This document shows positions 39,922 through 50,589 of a stretch of 64,000 nt of DNA, in pieces; the stretch's first letter is position 1, and each line of letters starts with the position of its first letter. The notes under the pieces are model-generated. The model was not told the DNA's origin, made no database searches, and saw nothing but the letters and a program-made list of their open reading frames with translations. Origin of the DNA: Pantoea sp. Lij88 (GTDB lineage: Bacteria; Pseudomonadota; Gammaproteobacteria; Enterobacterales; Enterobacteriaceae). The stretch is from positions 1,364,001-1,428,000 of the forward strand of contig NZ_CP118269.1 in NCBI RefSeq assembly GCF_030062155.1, in the 5' to 3' direction. The position numbers were made by a program, and so were the translations under genes.

Positions 39922-39935
39922 TGTAACCGTTTTCA
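39922..39935 (+). promoter_or_regulatory. GalR/GalS operator upstream of galS
   Basis: TGTAACCGTTTTCA, identical over all 14 bases to the operator before mglB at 41074-41087. Its centre lies about 60 bp upstream of the start inferred from the CRP site and -10 CAGAAT (39977-39982), the standard GalS position. Confidence 0.85.
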
Positions 39936-39939
39936 TTGA

Positions 39940-39955
39940 TGTGACGCAATTCACG
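39940..39955 (+). promoter_or_regulatory. CRP site upstream of galS
   Basis: TGTGA-CGCAAT-TCACG, one base from the perfect CRP palindrome. With the -10 CAGAAT at 39977-39982 the centre falls at about -41.5, the class II position. Confidence 0.85.
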
Positions 39956-40037
39956 CTGCACGCCTCCCGCCCCTGACAGAATAGCGCCGGTGTACAACCC
40001 GGCGTGATGCCCTATTTTTCCTTTCTGGAACTGCTGC

Positions 40038-41078
40038 ATGATAACTATTCGTGATGTTGCCCGTCAGGCTGGCGTGTCAGTGGCGACCGTGTCGCGCGTC
40101 CTCAATCAGAGCAACGCCGTGACCTCTGACACCCGCGACGCCGTGTTACTGGCGGTTGAAGCGCTGGGTTATCGCCCTAACGCCAACGCTCAGGCGCTGG
40201 CGACGCAGGTCAGCGACACGATCGGGGTAGTGGTGATGGATGTCTCCGATCCCTTCTTCGGGGCGCTGGTTAAGGCGGTGGATACCGTGGCGCAGCGCGT
40301 ACACAAACATGTGTTGATCAGCAACTCCTGGCACCAGGAAGAGAAAGAGCGTCATGCGATTGAAGTGCTGATCCGTCAGCGTTGCAGCGCCCTGGTCGTA
40401 CACGCGAAAACGCTGCCGGACGCGGAACTGGCGGACTTTATGCAGCACGTGCCCGGCATGGTGGTGATTAACCGCATCGTCCCCGGCTTCGAACACCGCA
40501 GCGTCAGTCTGGATAACGTCACTGGTGCACTAATGGCCTCAAGAACCCTGTTACAACAGGGACATAGCCGCATTGGCTATCTCTGCTCCAGCCATCCGAT
40601 TGAGGATGTGGCACAGCGCCGTGAAGGGTGGATGCAGGCGATGGCAGAGCAGGGCATCCGGCCGCAGGAGAGCTGGATAGCCAGCGCAGAGCCTGACATG
40701 CAGGGCGGTGAAGCCGCGATGGTGGAGCTGCTGGGGCGCAATCTCAACCTCACTGCGGTGTTTGCTTATAACGACGGCATGGCGGCGGGCGCACTCACTG
40801 CGCTGAAAGACAACGGCATCCAGGTGCCACAGCATTTTTCTGTCATTGGCTTTGATGATATCCCGATTTCCCGGTACACCGATCCGCAGTTAACCACCGT
40901 CCGCTATCCCATTGTATCTATGGCAAAAATCGCCACCGAACTGGCGCTGCAGGGCGCTGCCGGACTGCTGGATGACACTGCAACACACATCTTTATGCCA
41001 ACCCTGGTGCGGCGTCATTCGGTCGCGCAGCGGCAAAATGTGGAGTCCGTCACTAATTCAGGCGATTCAGGCATGTAA
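40038..41078 (+). CDS. galS: galactose-responsive LacI-family repressor GalS
   Basis: 346 residues, as in E. coli. Helix-turn-helix [21 protein letters not shown] at the N-terminus, hinge [13 protein letters not shown], then a ribose-binding-protein-like sensor for D-galactose. It represses mgl and itself; both promoters here carry the same 14-base operator. Its stop codon TAA lies inside the mgl operator (ATGTAACCG), so galS coding end and mgl control region overlap. Confidence 0.95.
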   Translation: MITIRDVARQAGVSVATVSRVLNQSNAVTSDTRDAVLLAVEALGYRPNANAQALATQVSDTIGVVVMDVSDPFFGALVKAVDTVAQRVHKHVLISNSWHQEEKERHAIEVLIRQRCSALVVHAKTLPDAELADFMQHVPGMVVINRIVPGFEHRSVSLDNVTGALMASRTLLQQGHSRIGYLCSSHPIEDVAQRREGWMQAMAEQGIRPQESWIASAEPDMQGGEAAMVELLGRNLNLTAVFAYNDGMAAGALTALKDNGIQVPQHFSVIGFDDIPISRYTDPQLTTVRYPIVSMAKIATELALQGAAGLLDDTATHIFMPTLVRRHSVAQRQNVESVTNSGDSGM

Positions 41079-41087
41079 CCGTTTTCA
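41074..41087 (+). promoter_or_regulatory. GalR/GalS operator of mglBAC
   Basis: TGTAACCGTTTTCA, same sequence as the galS operator. It overlaps the galS stop codon. Centre about -59.5 relative to the inferred mglB start. Confidence 0.88.
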
Positions 41088-41090
41088 ATC

Positions 41091-41106
41091 TGTGATTACA
41101 TTCACA
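41091..41106 (+). promoter_or_regulatory. CRP site of mglBAC
   Basis: TGTGA-TTACAT-TCACA, a perfect CRP palindrome. A -10 TATGAT at 41128-41133 puts the start near 41140 and the CRP centre at -41.5 (class II). Confidence 0.92.
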
Positions 41107-41127
41107 GTTAATTAACATTGCTCTCAC

Positions 41128-41387
41128 TATGATGGCAGCGTCTTACCGGACTGAAACATTATGTAACGCCAGTGTAACGGCACCAGTTGTGGTCTCAGTA
41201 GCCGGTTAAAGGGTTCACCCCCTCTTCATGGAAGCATTTTGGTACAGGGAAGTCAGGTTTTAGACGGCGTTCAATGGCTTAGCATCCTCATTACGTTAGC
41301 CCACGCGTCGCTCTGTTTTACCGATTGCCCTCCCGCACGTTACGCGGTAGCGCTAAAAAGACCCTGCATAATAAAACCGGAGATACC
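41128..41387 (+). promoter_or_regulatory. mglB core promoter and about 248-nt leader
   Basis: TATGAT (-10) is followed by a long non-coding leader before the mglB ATG. It contains the direct repeat TGTAACG-N6-TGTAACG (41163-41182), possibly a secondary GalS half-site, and no ORF with a ribosome-binding site. The start site is inferred from motif spacing only. Confidence 0.6.
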
Positions 41388-42383
41388 ATGAATAAGAAGG
41401 TTTTCACGCTTACAGCACTGGTTGCCAGCATGATGTTTGGTGCAACCGCTCACGCAGCTGACACACGTATCGGCGTGACCATTTACAAATATGATGACAA
41501 CTTCATGTCAATGGTACGCAAAGACATCGAGAAAGAAGCGAAAGCGATCGGTGGCGTGCAGTTGCTGATGAATGACTCACAGAATGACCAGTCCAAACAG
41601 AACGATCAGGTTGACGTGCTGATGGCAAAAGGCGTGAAAGCGCTGGCGATTAACCTGGTTGACCCGGCTGCTGCTGCCGTGGTGGTAGACAAAGCGCGTG
41701 CTAACGACGTGCCGGTTGTCTTCTTCAACAAAGAACCGAACGCCAAAGTGCTGGCCGGTTATGACAAAGCTTACTACGTGGGTACCGATTCTAAAGAGTC
41801 TGGCATCATTCAGGGTCAGCTGATCGAGAAACACTGGAAAGCGACCCCAGCCTGGGATCTGAACAAAGATGGCGTGATTCAGTTCGTGCTGCTGAAAGGC
41901 GAGCCGGGCCATCCTGATGCTGAAGCCCGTACCAAATATGTGATCGACACCCTGAACAAAGATGGTCTGAAAACCCAGCAGTTAGCGATGGATACTGCAA
42001 TGTGGGATACCGCGCAGGCTAAAGATAAGATGGATGCGTGGTTATCAGGCCCGAACGCGAAGAAAATCGAAGTCGTAATTGCCAACAACGATGCCATGGC
42101 GATGGGTGCAGTTGAAGCGCTGAAAGCGCACAACATGACTTCAATCCCGGTCTTCGGTGTCGATGCGCTGCCAGAAGCACTGGCGCTGGTTAAATCAGGT
42201 GCGCTGGCCGGTACCGTGCTGAACGATGCGGAAAACCAGGCGAAAGCTACGCTGGATATCGCCAACAACCTGGCGAACGGCAAAGCGGCAACCGATGGAA
42301 CGAACTTCAAGATGGTCGATAAGATCGTCCGCGTTCCTTACGTGCCGGTTGATAAAGAAAATCTGTCTCAGTTCGTGAAATAA
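41388..42383 (+). CDS. mglB: D-galactose/methyl-galactoside-binding protein MglB
   Basis: 331 residues from the ATG at 41388 (CCGGAG ahead); E. coli has 332. Signal peptide of 23 residues ending AHA. Family-1 periplasmic sugar-binding protein; mature start [17 protein letters not shown], Asp in YKYDDNF and FGVDALPEA are sugar contacts, and DLNKDGVIQ near 155 is the calcium-binding loop. Delivers galactose to MglAC and to the Trg chemoreceptor. First gene of mglBAC, separated from mglA by a terminator-like hairpin. Confidence 0.97.
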   Translation: MNKKVFTLTALVASMMFGATAHAADTRIGVTIYKYDDNFMSMVRKDIEKEAKAIGGVQLLMNDSQNDQSKQNDQVDVLMAKGVKALAINLVDPAAAAVVVDKARANDVPVVFFNKEPNAKVLAGYDKAYYVGTDSKESGIIQGQLIEKHWKATPAWDLNKDGVIQFVLLKGEPGHPDAEARTKYVIDTLNKDGLKTQQLAMDTAMWDTAQAKDKMDAWLSGPNAKKIEVVIANNDAMAMGAVEALKAHNMTSIPVFGVDALPEALALVKSGALAGTVLNDAENQAKATLDIANNLANGKAATDGTNFKMVDKIVRVPYVPVDKENLSQFVK

Positions 42384-42394
42384 GATCGATTACG

Positions 42395-42420
42395 GGCGCG
42401 ACCGCTGTCGCGCCTTTTTT
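42395..42420 (+). terminator. intra-operon terminator/attenuator between mglB and mglA
   Basis: GGCGCGAC-CGCT-GTCGCGCC, eight perfect pairs, followed by six T. It starts 11 bases after the mglB stop. Partial termination here would yield more binding protein than ATPase and permease. Confidence 0.8.
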
Positions 42421-42451
42421 ATGTCACCACCGTTTTTTAGCCAGGTAAAAT

Positions 42452-43972
42452 ATGGCCAGTGATAATACGACCGCGCAGCGAGAATATTTGCTGGAAATGA
42501 CGAATGTCTCAAAATCATTTCCCGGCGTTAAAGCGTTAGATAATGTGAATTTGAAAGTGCGGCCTCACTCTGTTCATGCATTAATGGGCGAGAACGGTGC
42601 CGGGAAATCCACCTTATTAAAATGCCTGTTTGGTATTTATAAAAAAGATACCGGCAGTATCCTGTTTCAGGGTAATGAGATCGATTATAAAAGCTCCAAA
42701 GAGGCGCTGGAAAATGGCGTGTCGATGGTGCACCAGGAATTAAACCTGGTTCTGCAGCGTACCGTGATGGACAACATGTGGCTGGGGCGTTATCCGCGCA
42801 AAGGCTTCTTTGTCGATCAGGATAAAATGTACCAGGACACCAAAGCGATTTTTGACGAGCTGGATATCGATATCGATCCGCGCGACAAAGTTGCCAATCT
42901 TTCTGTATCACAGATGCAGATGATTGAAATTGCCAAAGCGTTCTCCTATGACGCAAAAATTGTGATTATGGATGAGCCGACTTCCTCGTTAACCGAGAAA
43001 GAGGTTAATCACCTGTTTACGATTATCCGTAAGCTGAAAGATCGCGGCTGTGGCATTGTTTATATTTCGCACAAGATGGAAGAGATTTTCCAGCTGTGTG
43101 ATGAGATCACGATTCTGCGTGATGGTCAGTGGATCACCTCTCAGCCGCTGGAAGGGCTGGATATGGATAAGATCATCTCGATGATGGTCGGCCGTTCACT
43201 GAACCAGCGTTTCCCTGACCGTACCAACGTGCCAGGCGAGACGATTCTTGAGGTTCGCAATCTGACGTCACTGCGTCAGCCGTCTATTCGCGATATCTCA
43301 TTTGATTTGCGTAAAGGGGAGATACTCGGCATTGCCGGGCTGGTGGGCGCCAAACGTACCGATATCGTTGAAACGCTGTTTGGTATTCGCGAAAAATCGG
43401 GCGGCACCATTAAACTGCATGGCAAACCGATTAATAATCACAGCGCCAATGAAGCCATTAACCACGGTTTTGCGCTGGTGACGGAAGAGCGTCGCTCTAC
43501 CGGTATTTATGCGTTCCTCGACATTGGTTTTAACTCGCTTATTTCCAATATCAAAAAATATAAAAACAGTATGGGACTGCTGGATAATAAACGTATGAAG
43601 AGTGATACCCAATGGGTGATCGATTCCATGCGTGTAAAAACACCCGGTCATCATACTCAAATTGGTTCGCTTTCGGGCGGCAACCAGCAAAAAGTGATTA
43701 TTGGCCGCTGGTTATTGACCCAGCCTGAAATCCTGATGCTTGATGAACCAACACGCGGTATTGATGTTGGTGCGAAATTCGAAATTTACCAGTTGATTGC
43801 TGAGCTGGCGAAAAGAGAAAAGGGCATCATTATTATCTCATCCGAAATGCCGGAGCTGTTAGGCATTACCGATCGTATTCTGGTAATGAGTAATGGTCTG
43901 GTAGCAGGCATAGTTGATACCAAAACGACCACGCAGAACGAAATATTGCGTTTAGCGTCATTACACCTTTAA
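42452..43972 (+). CDS. mglA: galactose/methyl galactoside ABC transporter ATP-binding protein MglA
   Basis: 506 residues, as in E. coli. Two tandem nucleotide-binding domains: the first with Walker [14 protein letters not shown] near 51 and signature [14 protein letters not shown]; the second with a Walker A that lacks the GK pair ([12 protein letters not shown] near 298), as is normal for MglA, and signature [14 protein letters not shown]. Walker [11 protein letters not shown] and [11 protein letters not shown]. Powers MglC. Follows mglB after 68 bp. Confidence 0.97.
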   Translation: MASDNTTAQREYLLEMTNVSKSFPGVKALDNVNLKVRPHSVHALMGENGAGKSTLLKCLFGIYKKDTGSILFQGNEIDYKSSKEALENGVSMVHQELNLVLQRTVMDNMWLGRYPRKGFFVDQDKMYQDTKAIFDELDIDIDPRDKVANLSVSQMQMIEIAKAFSYDAKIVIMDEPTSSLTEKEVNHLFTIIRKLKDRGCGIVYISHKMEEIFQLCDEITILRDGQWITSQPLEGLDMDKIISMMVGRSLNQRFPDRTNVPGETILEVRNLTSLRQPSIRDISFDLRKGEILGIAGLVGAKRTDIVETLFGIREKSGGTIKLHGKPINNHSANEAINHGFALVTEERRSTGIYAFLDIGFNSLISNIKKYKNSMGLLDNKRMKSDTQWVIDSMRVKTPGHHTQIGSLSGGNQQKVIIGRWLLTQPEILMLDEPTRGIDVGAKFEIYQLIAELAKREKGIIIISSEMPELLGITDRILVMSNGLVAGIVDTKTTTQNEILRLASLHL

Positions 43973-43991
43973 TGAAGCAAGGGCTGTTAAC

Positions 43992-45002
43992 ATGAAAGCG
44001 ACTACAAAAAAGAATGCGCTAACCTGGTTAAAAGAGGGCGGCATTTATGTCGTTCTGCTGGTATTGCTGGCTATTATTATTTTCCAGGATCCCTCATTTC
44101 TAAGTTTAATGAACCTGAGTAATATTCTGACCCAATCTTCGGTGCGCATTATTATTGCACTGGGTGTGGCGGGTCTGATTGTGACCCAGGGTACTGACCT
44201 GTCAGCCGGACGTCAGGTGGGTCTGGCAGCGGTCGTCGCCGCGACGTTGCTGCAGGCGATGGATAACGCGAACAAGGTCTTCCCGACGCTGGATACGGTG
44301 CCGATTCCACTGGTTATCCTGACCGTGTGTATCATCGGCGGTGTGATTGGCCTGGTGAACGGTGTGATTATTGCTTACCTGAAGGTAACGCCATTTATCA
44401 CCACGCTGGGCACCATGATTATCGTTTACGGTATTAACTCACTGTATTACGACTTTGTTGGCGCCTCACCGATTGCTGGTTTTGATGCCGGGTTCTCGAA
44501 ATTTACGCAGGGCTTTTTACGCTTTGGTGATTTCAAACTCTCGTTCATCACGTTCTACGCTGTGATTGCCATTATTTTCGTCTGGGTGCTGTGGAATAAA
44601 ACCCGCTTTGGCAAAAACATTTTTGCTATCGGCGGTAACCCGGAAGCGGCGAAAGTGTCAGGCGTTAACGTCAACCTGAACCTGATCATGATTTATGCCC
44701 TGTCAGGTGTGTTCTACGCCTTTGGCGGGATGCTGGAAGCGGGTCGTATCGGCTCTGCCACCAACAACCTCGGTTTTATGTATGAGCTGGATGCGATTGC
44801 GGCCTGTGTGGTCGGCGGCGTCTCCTTCGCCGGTGGTGTGGGTAGCGTGGCAGGCGTCGTGACCGGTGTACTGATCTTCACCGTTATCAACTACGGTCTG
44901 ACCTATATCGGCGTCAACCCTTACTGGCAGTACATCATTAAGGGCGGCATCATCATCTTCGCCGTTGCGCTGGATTCACTGAAATATTCACGTAAGAAGT
45001 AA
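43992..45002 (+). CDS. mglC: galactose/methyl galactoside ABC transporter permease MglC
   Basis: 336 residues, E. coli 336. About ten membrane segments of the ribose/xylose/galactose permease family; conserved TQGTDLSAGRQVGLAAVVAA, TPFITTLGTMIIVYG and AIGGNPEAAKVSGVNV near 213, the loop contacting MglA. Last gene of mglBAC, 19 bp after mglA, with a strong terminator 21 bp after its stop. Confidence 0.97.
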   Translation: MKATTKKNALTWLKEGGIYVVLLVLLAIIIFQDPSFLSLMNLSNILTQSSVRIIIALGVAGLIVTQGTDLSAGRQVGLAAVVAATLLQAMDNANKVFPTLDTVPIPLVILTVCIIGGVIGLVNGVIIAYLKVTPFITTLGTMIIVYGINSLYYDFVGASPIAGFDAGFSKFTQGFLRFGDFKLSFITFYAVIAIIFVWVLWNKTRFGKNIFAIGGNPEAAKVSGVNVNLNLIMIYALSGVFYAFGGMLEAGRIGSATNNLGFMYELDAIAACVVGGVSFAGGVGSVAGVVTGVLIFTVINYGLTYIGVNPYWQYIIKGGIIIFAVALDSLKYSRKK

Positions 45003-45017
45003 GTTTTATTCAACGCT

Positions 45018-45046
45018 AAAAAAGCGACCTTCGGGTCGCTTTTTTT
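45018..45046 (+). terminator. intrinsic terminator of mglBAC
   Basis: AGCGACC-TTCG-GGTCGCT with a stable UUCG tetraloop, flanked by A-run and T-run so that the stem extends; T7 follows. Confidence 0.92.
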
Positions 45047-45090
45047 ATGGGCAGATGTTGGGGGACATTGCTGCGAGATCGAGGTTGCGA

Positions 45091-45191
45091 AGGGAACAGG
45101 GTCAGATCGGAAAGACGCAAAGGCCATTCCATGACACGCTCGGCCCGCGCCGTCCTGGCGCGGGACGCTTTCCTCTTCTGACCCTGCTCCC
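45091..45191 (+). repeat. palindromic repeat copy 4, variant ends
   Basis: Core like the other copies (AAAGACGCAAAGGCCATTCC, then CCCGCGCC-GTCCT-GGCGCGGG, then ACGCTTT), but the terminal stem is different: AGGGAACAGGGTCAGA / TCTGACCCTGCTCCCT, 16 positions with one mismatch. This points to a second subfamily that shares the core. Located in the 456-bp convergent gap between mglC and sanA, together with copy 3. Confidence 0.75.
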
Positions 45192-45269
45192 TGCGCGCTG
45201 AACTTAGTCGTTGCTGTCAGAATCACCTTTGCCTCATAGAGATCAAACAGACGACTCACCCACTTAAAA

Positions 45270-45379
45270 CGATGGGAGCATACGCCTGCAGCAAAGCATA
45301 GCGGGCCAGGGACGGGCCGCGCTGAGCCTGCCAGGGATGGCGTCTTTTGCGTCTTTGCGAAAGGCGTATGCTCCCTGAG
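45270..45379 (-). repeat. palindromic repeat copy 3
   Basis: 110 bp, inverted orientation. Read on the minus strand it is nearly identical to the unit at 31447-31556 (about 9-10 of 110 positions differ): terminal stem GGGAGCATACGCCT / AGGCGTATGCTCCC (14 perfect pairs), AAAGACGCAAAAGACGCC, GCCA-TCCC-TGGC hairpin and a second, imperfect hairpin. Lies in the 3' flanks of mglC and sanA. Confidence 0.85.
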
Positions 45380-45458
45380 TCTTGTACCTTACTGCCAGAC
45401 TGCAGCTCAGCGCACATAACAGCTTTCAGCACAGTTTCATTAAGCTGTTGAGCGCCAG

Positions 45459-46196
<738 letters not shown>

Positions 46197-46280
46197 TCAG
46201 AATTTTGAGATGGGACAAGGCTACTTGAGCTGTCGCAGCGAAGCAAGTTACTGCCGGCTGGCTGTGCTCTTTTTGAACAC

Positions 46281-46304
46281 TGCCGGATCGCAGACGATCC
46301 GGCA
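46281..46304. other. strong hairpin between maeA and sanA
   Basis: TGCCGGATCG-CAGA-CGATCCGGCA, ten perfect pairs, 13 bases after the maeA stop. On the minus strand it is followed by GTGTTC, not a T-run, so it may be a weak terminator or an mRNA 3'-end stabiliser of maeA. Confidence 0.65.
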
Positions 46305-46313
46305 GTCTGACGA

Positions 46314-48011
46314 TTAAATCGAGGTACGACGATAGTGACGATACTGCGGCAGCCAGAAGTTGTTGGCGATAGCCTGCGACAACACATCTTCTGAAGTCAC
46401 CACGGCGACACCCGCCAGCTGAGCGGCTTTACCCACTTCCATCGCGATAATCTTCGACACACCCTGAATATCTTTGATCTCAGGCAGCACCGGCCCTTCA
46501 CCTTCGTTCACCAGCGGTGAGCAGTCAGCGAGCGCACGGCTGGCGGTCATCAGCATGGTATCGGTGACGCGGCTGGCACCCGACGCAATCACACCCAGAC
46601 CAATGCCAGGGAAGATGTACGAGTTGTTGCACTGCGCAATCGGGTAGGTCTTACCATTCCAGCTCACCGGCGAGAACGGGCTGCCGGTGGCGACCAGTGC
46701 GGCACCGTCAGTCCAGGCGATGATATCAGCTGGCGTCGCCTCCACGCGTGATGTCGGGTTCGACAGAGGCATCACGATAGGGCGCTTACAGTGCTTATGC
46801 ATCTCACGGATGATCTCTTCGGTGAACAGACCCGGCTGGCCGGAAACACCAATCAGAATGTCGGGCTTCGCATTGCGCACGACGTCCAGCAGCGAAATGG
46901 AATCATTGGTGATATCCCACTGCTGCAGGTTTTCGCTCTTCTGCACCAGCTTGCTCTGGAAATCGAGCAGGTTAGGCAGCTTGTCGGTCAGCAGACCAAA
47001 GCGATCCACCATCATCACCCGGCCACGTGCTTCATCATCACTCAGACCTTCTGATTTCATCTGCGCGATGATCTGTTCAGCGATACCACAACCCGCAGAA
47101 CCGGCACCCAGGAACACCACTTTCTGCTCGCACAGGCGGCTTCCGGCTGCGCGGCTGGCGGCAATCAGCGTGCCTACCGTTACGGCGGCGGTGCCCTGAA
47201 TATCATCGTTAAAGCAGCAGACTTCGTCGCGATAGCGGTTCAGCAGCGGCATGGCGTTCTTCTGGGCGAAATCTTCGAACTGCAACAGCACTTTCGGCCA
47301 GCGGCGCTTAACAGCCTGAATAAATTCGTTCACGAACTCATCATATTCTTCGCCGGTAATACGCGGATGACGCCAGCCCATGTAGAGCGGATCGTTCAGC
47401 AACTGCTGGTTATTGGTACCGACATCCAGCACCACCGGCAGGGTGTAAGCCGGGCTGATGCCGCCACAGGCGGTATAAAGTGAAAGCTTACCAATCGGGA
47501 TACCCATGCCGCCGATGCCCTGATCGCCAAGGCCCAGGATGCGCTCGCCATCGGTCACCACAATCACCTTCACATTCTGCTTGGTGGCGTTCTGCAGCAT
47601 ATCTTCGATGCGGTCGCGGTTAGGGTAGGAGATGAACACGCCACGCGCACGACGGTAGATTTCAGAGAAGTGTTCGCAGGCTGCACCAACGGTCGGGGTG
47701 TAGATGATTGGCATCATCTCTTCGAGATGGTTATCCAGCAGGCGGTAGAACAGCGTTTCGTTGGTGTCCTGAATGTTGCGCAGGTAGACATGCTTATCGT
47801 TATTGTTTTTGAAGTCCTGGAACTGACGCCAGGCACGCTGCGCCTGCTCTTCAATCGATTCCACCGCTTCTGGCAGCAGACCGTTGAGGTTGAATTCGTT
47901 ACGTTCTTCGATGCTAAAGGCGCTGCCTTTGTTCAGCAGGGGAAATTCCAGCAAAATCGGGCCAGCATAAGGGATATACAGCGGGCGTTTACTTTCGTAG
48001 TCGAGTTCCAT
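46314..48011 (-). CDS. maeA: NAD-dependent malic enzyme MaeA (SfcA)
   Basis: 565 residues, the E. coli length. Oxidative decarboxylation of malate to pyruvate with NAD. Signatures: [23 protein letters not shown] near 105, metal and substrate loop [22 protein letters not shown] near 152, [14 protein letters not shown] near 270, and Rossmann motif [14 protein letters not shown] near 300. In E. coli maeA is at 33 min, so its place between cdd and sanA is a local rearrangement. Monocistronic, with a 270-bp gap to cdd. Confidence 0.97.
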   Translation of the reverse strand: MELDYESKRPLYIPYAGPILLEFPLLNKGSAFSIEERNEFNLNGLLPEAVESIEEQAQRAWRQFQDFKNNNDKHVYLRNIQDTNETLFYRLLDNHLEEMMPIIYTPTVGAACEHFSEIYRRARGVFISYPNRDRIEDMLQNATKQNVKVIVVTDGERILGLGDQGIGGMGIPIGKLSLYTACGGISPAYTLPVVLDVGTNNQQLLNDPLYMGWRHPRITGEEYDEFVNEFIQAVKRRWPKVLLQFEDFAQKNAMPLLNRYRDEVCCFNDDIQGTAAVTVGTLIAASRAAGSRLCEQKVVFLGAGSAGCGIAEQIIAQMKSEGLSDDEARGRVMMVDRFGLLTDKLPNLLDFQSKLVQKSENLQQWDITNDSISLLDVVRNAKPDILIGVSGQPGLFTEEIIREMHKHCKRPIVMPLSNPTSRVEATPADIIAWTDGAALVATGSPFSPVSWNGKTYPIAQCNNSYIFPGIGLGVIASGASRVTDTMLMTASRALADCSPLVNEGEGPVLPEIKDIQGVSKIIAMEVGKAAQLAGVAVVTSEDVLSQAIANNFWLPQYRHYRRTSI

Positions 48012-48280
48012 GCAGTGATGCTCCGGTTGCAGTGTTGTCTGGCGTCACGCCGGAAAGGTAGCGCCAGTTTTCTTACCCGTTATAGCTCAGACTGCAGGCC
48101 CGGCAGCGGCAGGGTAACCGCTGCGGAAACATTCACGACCGTGCTGCCATCCTGCAACCTGAATTATTCAGAGTAATTTGTGATGACGTGAATTCTGGCG
48201 CCAGATCCTATGAAATTTCCCACAGAAGTACAGCGTTTGTTCATAAAAGCTCACAAAACTGTGGTCTCTATGACAGCGGG

Positions 48281-49171
48281 TTATGCTTTGTACAGCGTTA
48301 CCTGCAGCAGCTCACCACAACCAAATGTCGCAAGCGTCGCCTGCGTGGCGGCGAACTGGCTTAACGTGGCATTTTCCACTTCCGCTAATACCGCTTTTTT
48401 TATCTGACGAACATCGCCGCCCTGCATGTTCAGCAGGACCAGCGCCGCCTGAAGAGGCGGGAAGCTCGGGTTAAACGCGGCGTTTTCCGCATAGCGACCG
48501 GTGACAATCGTGCCATCCGTGGTCAGCAGGGCAACACCGGCGTGAGACTGACTATAGGGGGCGTGGCTGGCATTGGCGGCGGCAACCGCAGCCTGCACCA
48601 GTTCATCGCCTGCGGCCACATAACCGTGATCGACGTTGTCCATCAGGAAGGTGGTGATGTCGAGATCGCGTGGTCCAAAGGCATCCGGCAGATAATCCGC
48701 CAGGGTGCTGATTGCACGCTGCGGCAGGCTGATGCGAATGTTGGTGCCGCTGTTCAGCTCGTTCATAAACTGACGGCAGTGACCGCACGGCGTGTAGTTA
48801 ACGGTGATGGTCTCAAGCTGGCGTTCGCCACGCAGCCAGGCATGGGTAATGGCGCTCTGCTCGGCGTGCACTGTCTGCTGCATTGGCGTGCCGACAAATT
48901 CCATATTGGCCCCGAAGTACCAGTTGCCGCTGACGCCACGGGCAATCGCCCCGACATTAAAATGCGATACGGTAGCAACGGCACAGGACGCCGCCAGGGG
49001 CAGCAGCGCCAGCGCCAGCGCATCGGCATCCATCTGAGTCTGTTGTTGCAGTGAGGCGACCTGGTCGGCGCTCAGCACCGCATGAAAGTCAGGATCGTTC
49101 AGCAGGGGGGTAAGTGCAGTTTGCAGCGTTGACGGCAATGCCTCAAAAGCGGAGAGGAAACGGGATTGCAT
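48281..49171 (-). CDS. cdd: cytidine deaminase
   Basis: 296 residues from the ATG at 49171 (GAGG ahead); E. coli 294. Two-domain homodimeric type. Zinc ligands and catalytic Glu in HAEQSAI near 102 and PCGHCRQF near 129; the C-terminal domain is catalytically broken, as in E. coli. Deaminates cytidine and deoxycytidine. Twenty additional codons are open upstream without similarity. The upstream gap to yohK has a 20-bp perfect palindrome and TGCAAC/GTTAC elements that recall CytR sites. Confidence 0.95.
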   Translation of the reverse strand: MQSRFLSAFEALPSTLQTALTPLLNDPDFHAVLSADQVASLQQQTQMDADALALALLPLAASCAVATVSHFNVGAIARGVSGNWYFGANMEFVGTPMQQTVHAEQSAITHAWLRGERQLETITVNYTPCGHCRQFMNELNSGTNIRISLPQRAISTLADYLPDAFGPRDLDITTFLMDNVDHGYVAAGDELVQAAVAAANASHAPYSQSHAGVALLTTDGTIVTGRYAENAAFNPSFPPLQAALVLLNMQGGDVRQIKKAVLAEVENATLSQFAATQATLATFGCGELLQVTLYKA

Positions 49172-49267
49172 GTGAGCCTCATTAAATTCAGCAGGCGATG
49201 TGCCAGTCACCGGTTTATATGTGATCCACATCGCTCTGACAATGTAACCTGTGTTGCATGTTTCAAC

Positions 49268-49287
49268 TTTGCGAGATCTCTCGCAAA
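49268..49287. promoter_or_regulatory. 20-bp perfect inverted repeat between yohK and cdd
   Basis: TTTGCGAGA-TC-TCTCGCAAA, nine perfect pairs with a two-base spacer, ending four bases before the yohK stop codon and about 100 bp upstream of the cdd ATG. Too short a loop and no T-run for a terminator; more like a protein-binding operator. Regulator unknown. Confidence 0.6.
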
Positions 49288-49290
49288 CTT

Positions 49291-49983
49291 TCAGCCAAAC
49301 CAGTGCAGCAGCAGCGGAAAAATAAACGGCGCCAGCAAGGAGGTGATGATGCCGCAGATCACCAGCGCCAGTGAGCTGAATGCCCCTTCCTGGTAATCGA
49401 GTTCGGCCGCGCGCGCCGTGCCGAGGGCATGTGACGCATTACCAATCGCCAGTCCGCGCGCCGCTTTAGATTTCACGCCCAACAGATTCAGTACCGTGTG
49501 TCCGAACACCGCACCCAGCACCCCGGCAATCAGCACGCAGATGGCGCTGATGGCGGGAATACCGTGCAGCGAACCCGAGACGGCCATCGCAATGGGCGTG
49601 GTCACGGATTTAGGTATGATAGTGGCGGCAATCTCAGGCGTGGCACCCATCCACAGGGCAATGGCGGTGCCCGAGGTCATGGCAGTCAGGCTGCCGATAA
49701 AGCAGACGCCAATAATCGACTTCCAGCGGGCGCGGATCTGATGCATCTGCTCATACAGCGGCAGTGCCAGCGCAACCACGGCCGGTTGCAGCAGCTGATT
49801 GAGAATCTCACTGCCCGCGAAATAGCGCGAGTAGGGCAGCTGTAACAGCAGCAGTATCGGGATAATGATCGCCATCGCGACCAGCAGCGGGTTAAGCAGC
49901 GAGATTTTCAGCCGTATCGCCAGCTTGCGCGCCAGAAAAAAGGCCGCCAGCGTCAGTGGCAGTGACCACCACATTTCACTCAT
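49291..49983 (-). CDS. yohK: LrgB-family membrane protein YohK
   Basis: 230 residues, E. coli 231. About six membrane segments; LrgB/CidB family blocks [21 protein letters not shown] near 138 and [20 protein letters not shown] near 190. With YohJ it forms the LrgAB-like pair first described as antiholin-like; pyruvate or glycolate transport has been proposed for relatives. Overlaps yohJ by eight bases, so the two are co-translated. Upstream of cdd as in E. coli. Confidence 0.94.
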   Translation of the reverse strand: MSEMWWSLPLTLAAFFLARKLAIRLKISLLNPLLVAMAIIIPILLLLQLPYSRYFAGSEILNQLLQPAVVALALPLYEQMHQIRARWKSIIGVCFIGSLTAMTSGTAIALWMGATPEIAATIIPKSVTTPIAMAVSGSLHGIPAISAICVLIAGVLGAVFGHTVLNLLGVKSKAARGLAIGNASHALGTARAAELDYQEGAFSSLALVICGIITSLLAPFIFPLLLHWFG

Positions 49984-50368
49984 CGGCAGACTCTCCGGCC
50001 GGGCGGCGGCTGTGAATCTGATGCGCGCTTACGCCGACAATAGAGAGGACCAGCAGGGTGCTGACGACGCAGGAGACAACGATCGGGCCAAACTGCGCGG
50101 TCAGAATATCGGTGTAGCTCATTACCCCGACGCTGATTGGCACAAACAGCAGCGCCATGTAGCGAATCAGCAGATGACAGCCCGGTTTTACCCAGCTGAC
50201 CGGCAGGATCTGCGAGGCGAGCAGGGCGAACAGAATTAACATCCCAAGGATGCTGCCGGGCAGTTTAATGGGCAGCAGCGAGGCGATGCCGACGCCGGCG
50301 TATAAGCAGAGATAAATGATGATAAAGGCGCGAAGATAACGTCCGCAGACAGACAGCACGGTGAGCAT
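49976..50368 (-). CDS. yohJ: LrgA-family membrane protein YohJ
   Basis: 130 residues, E. coli 132. Four membrane segments; CidA/LrgA family motif [22 protein letters not shown] near 28-50 and [11 protein letters not shown] near 78. Holin-like topology. First gene of the yohJ-yohK-cdd run. A CAGGAG Shine-Dalgarno lies seven bases before the ATG. Confidence 0.94.
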   Translation of the reverse strand: MLTVLSVCGRYLRAFIIIYLCLYAGVGIASLLPIKLPGSILGMLILFALLASQILPVSWVKPGCHLLIRYMALLFVPISVGVMSYTDILTAQFGPIVVSCVVSTLLVLSIVGVSAHQIHSRRPAGESADE

Positions 50369-50515
50369 GGCAGGCTCCTGTTTTCACTGAGCTTCATCAT
50401 ACGCATTAACCGCTTAGCGTGCTAGCGATCACATTTATGGGGTGGAGTGGCAGAAACTGGCAAACAGTTCCGGGGAAACGGAGTTGCAGTAGTAAAGGGA
50501 TGTTGAGGAGGAGAG

Positions 50516-50549
50516 AACCCTTCGCACCAGAGAAAAGGCGAGAAGGGTT
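50516..50549 (-). terminator. possible terminator of metG
   Basis: AACCCTTC / GAAGGGTT with inner CGC/GCG pairs around an A-rich loop, about 40 bases after the metG stop; CTCTCC rather than a T-run follows on the minus strand, so the call is weak. Confidence 0.4.
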
Positions 50550-50589
50550 TCAGAACGGCACTGCGCTAAGCGGTTTAAGCCGCCAGCGA

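Noticed and set aside
49217-49232. ATGTG-GAT-CACAT as a CRP site for cdd
   Set aside because: The half-sites are three bases apart, not the spacing CRP needs.
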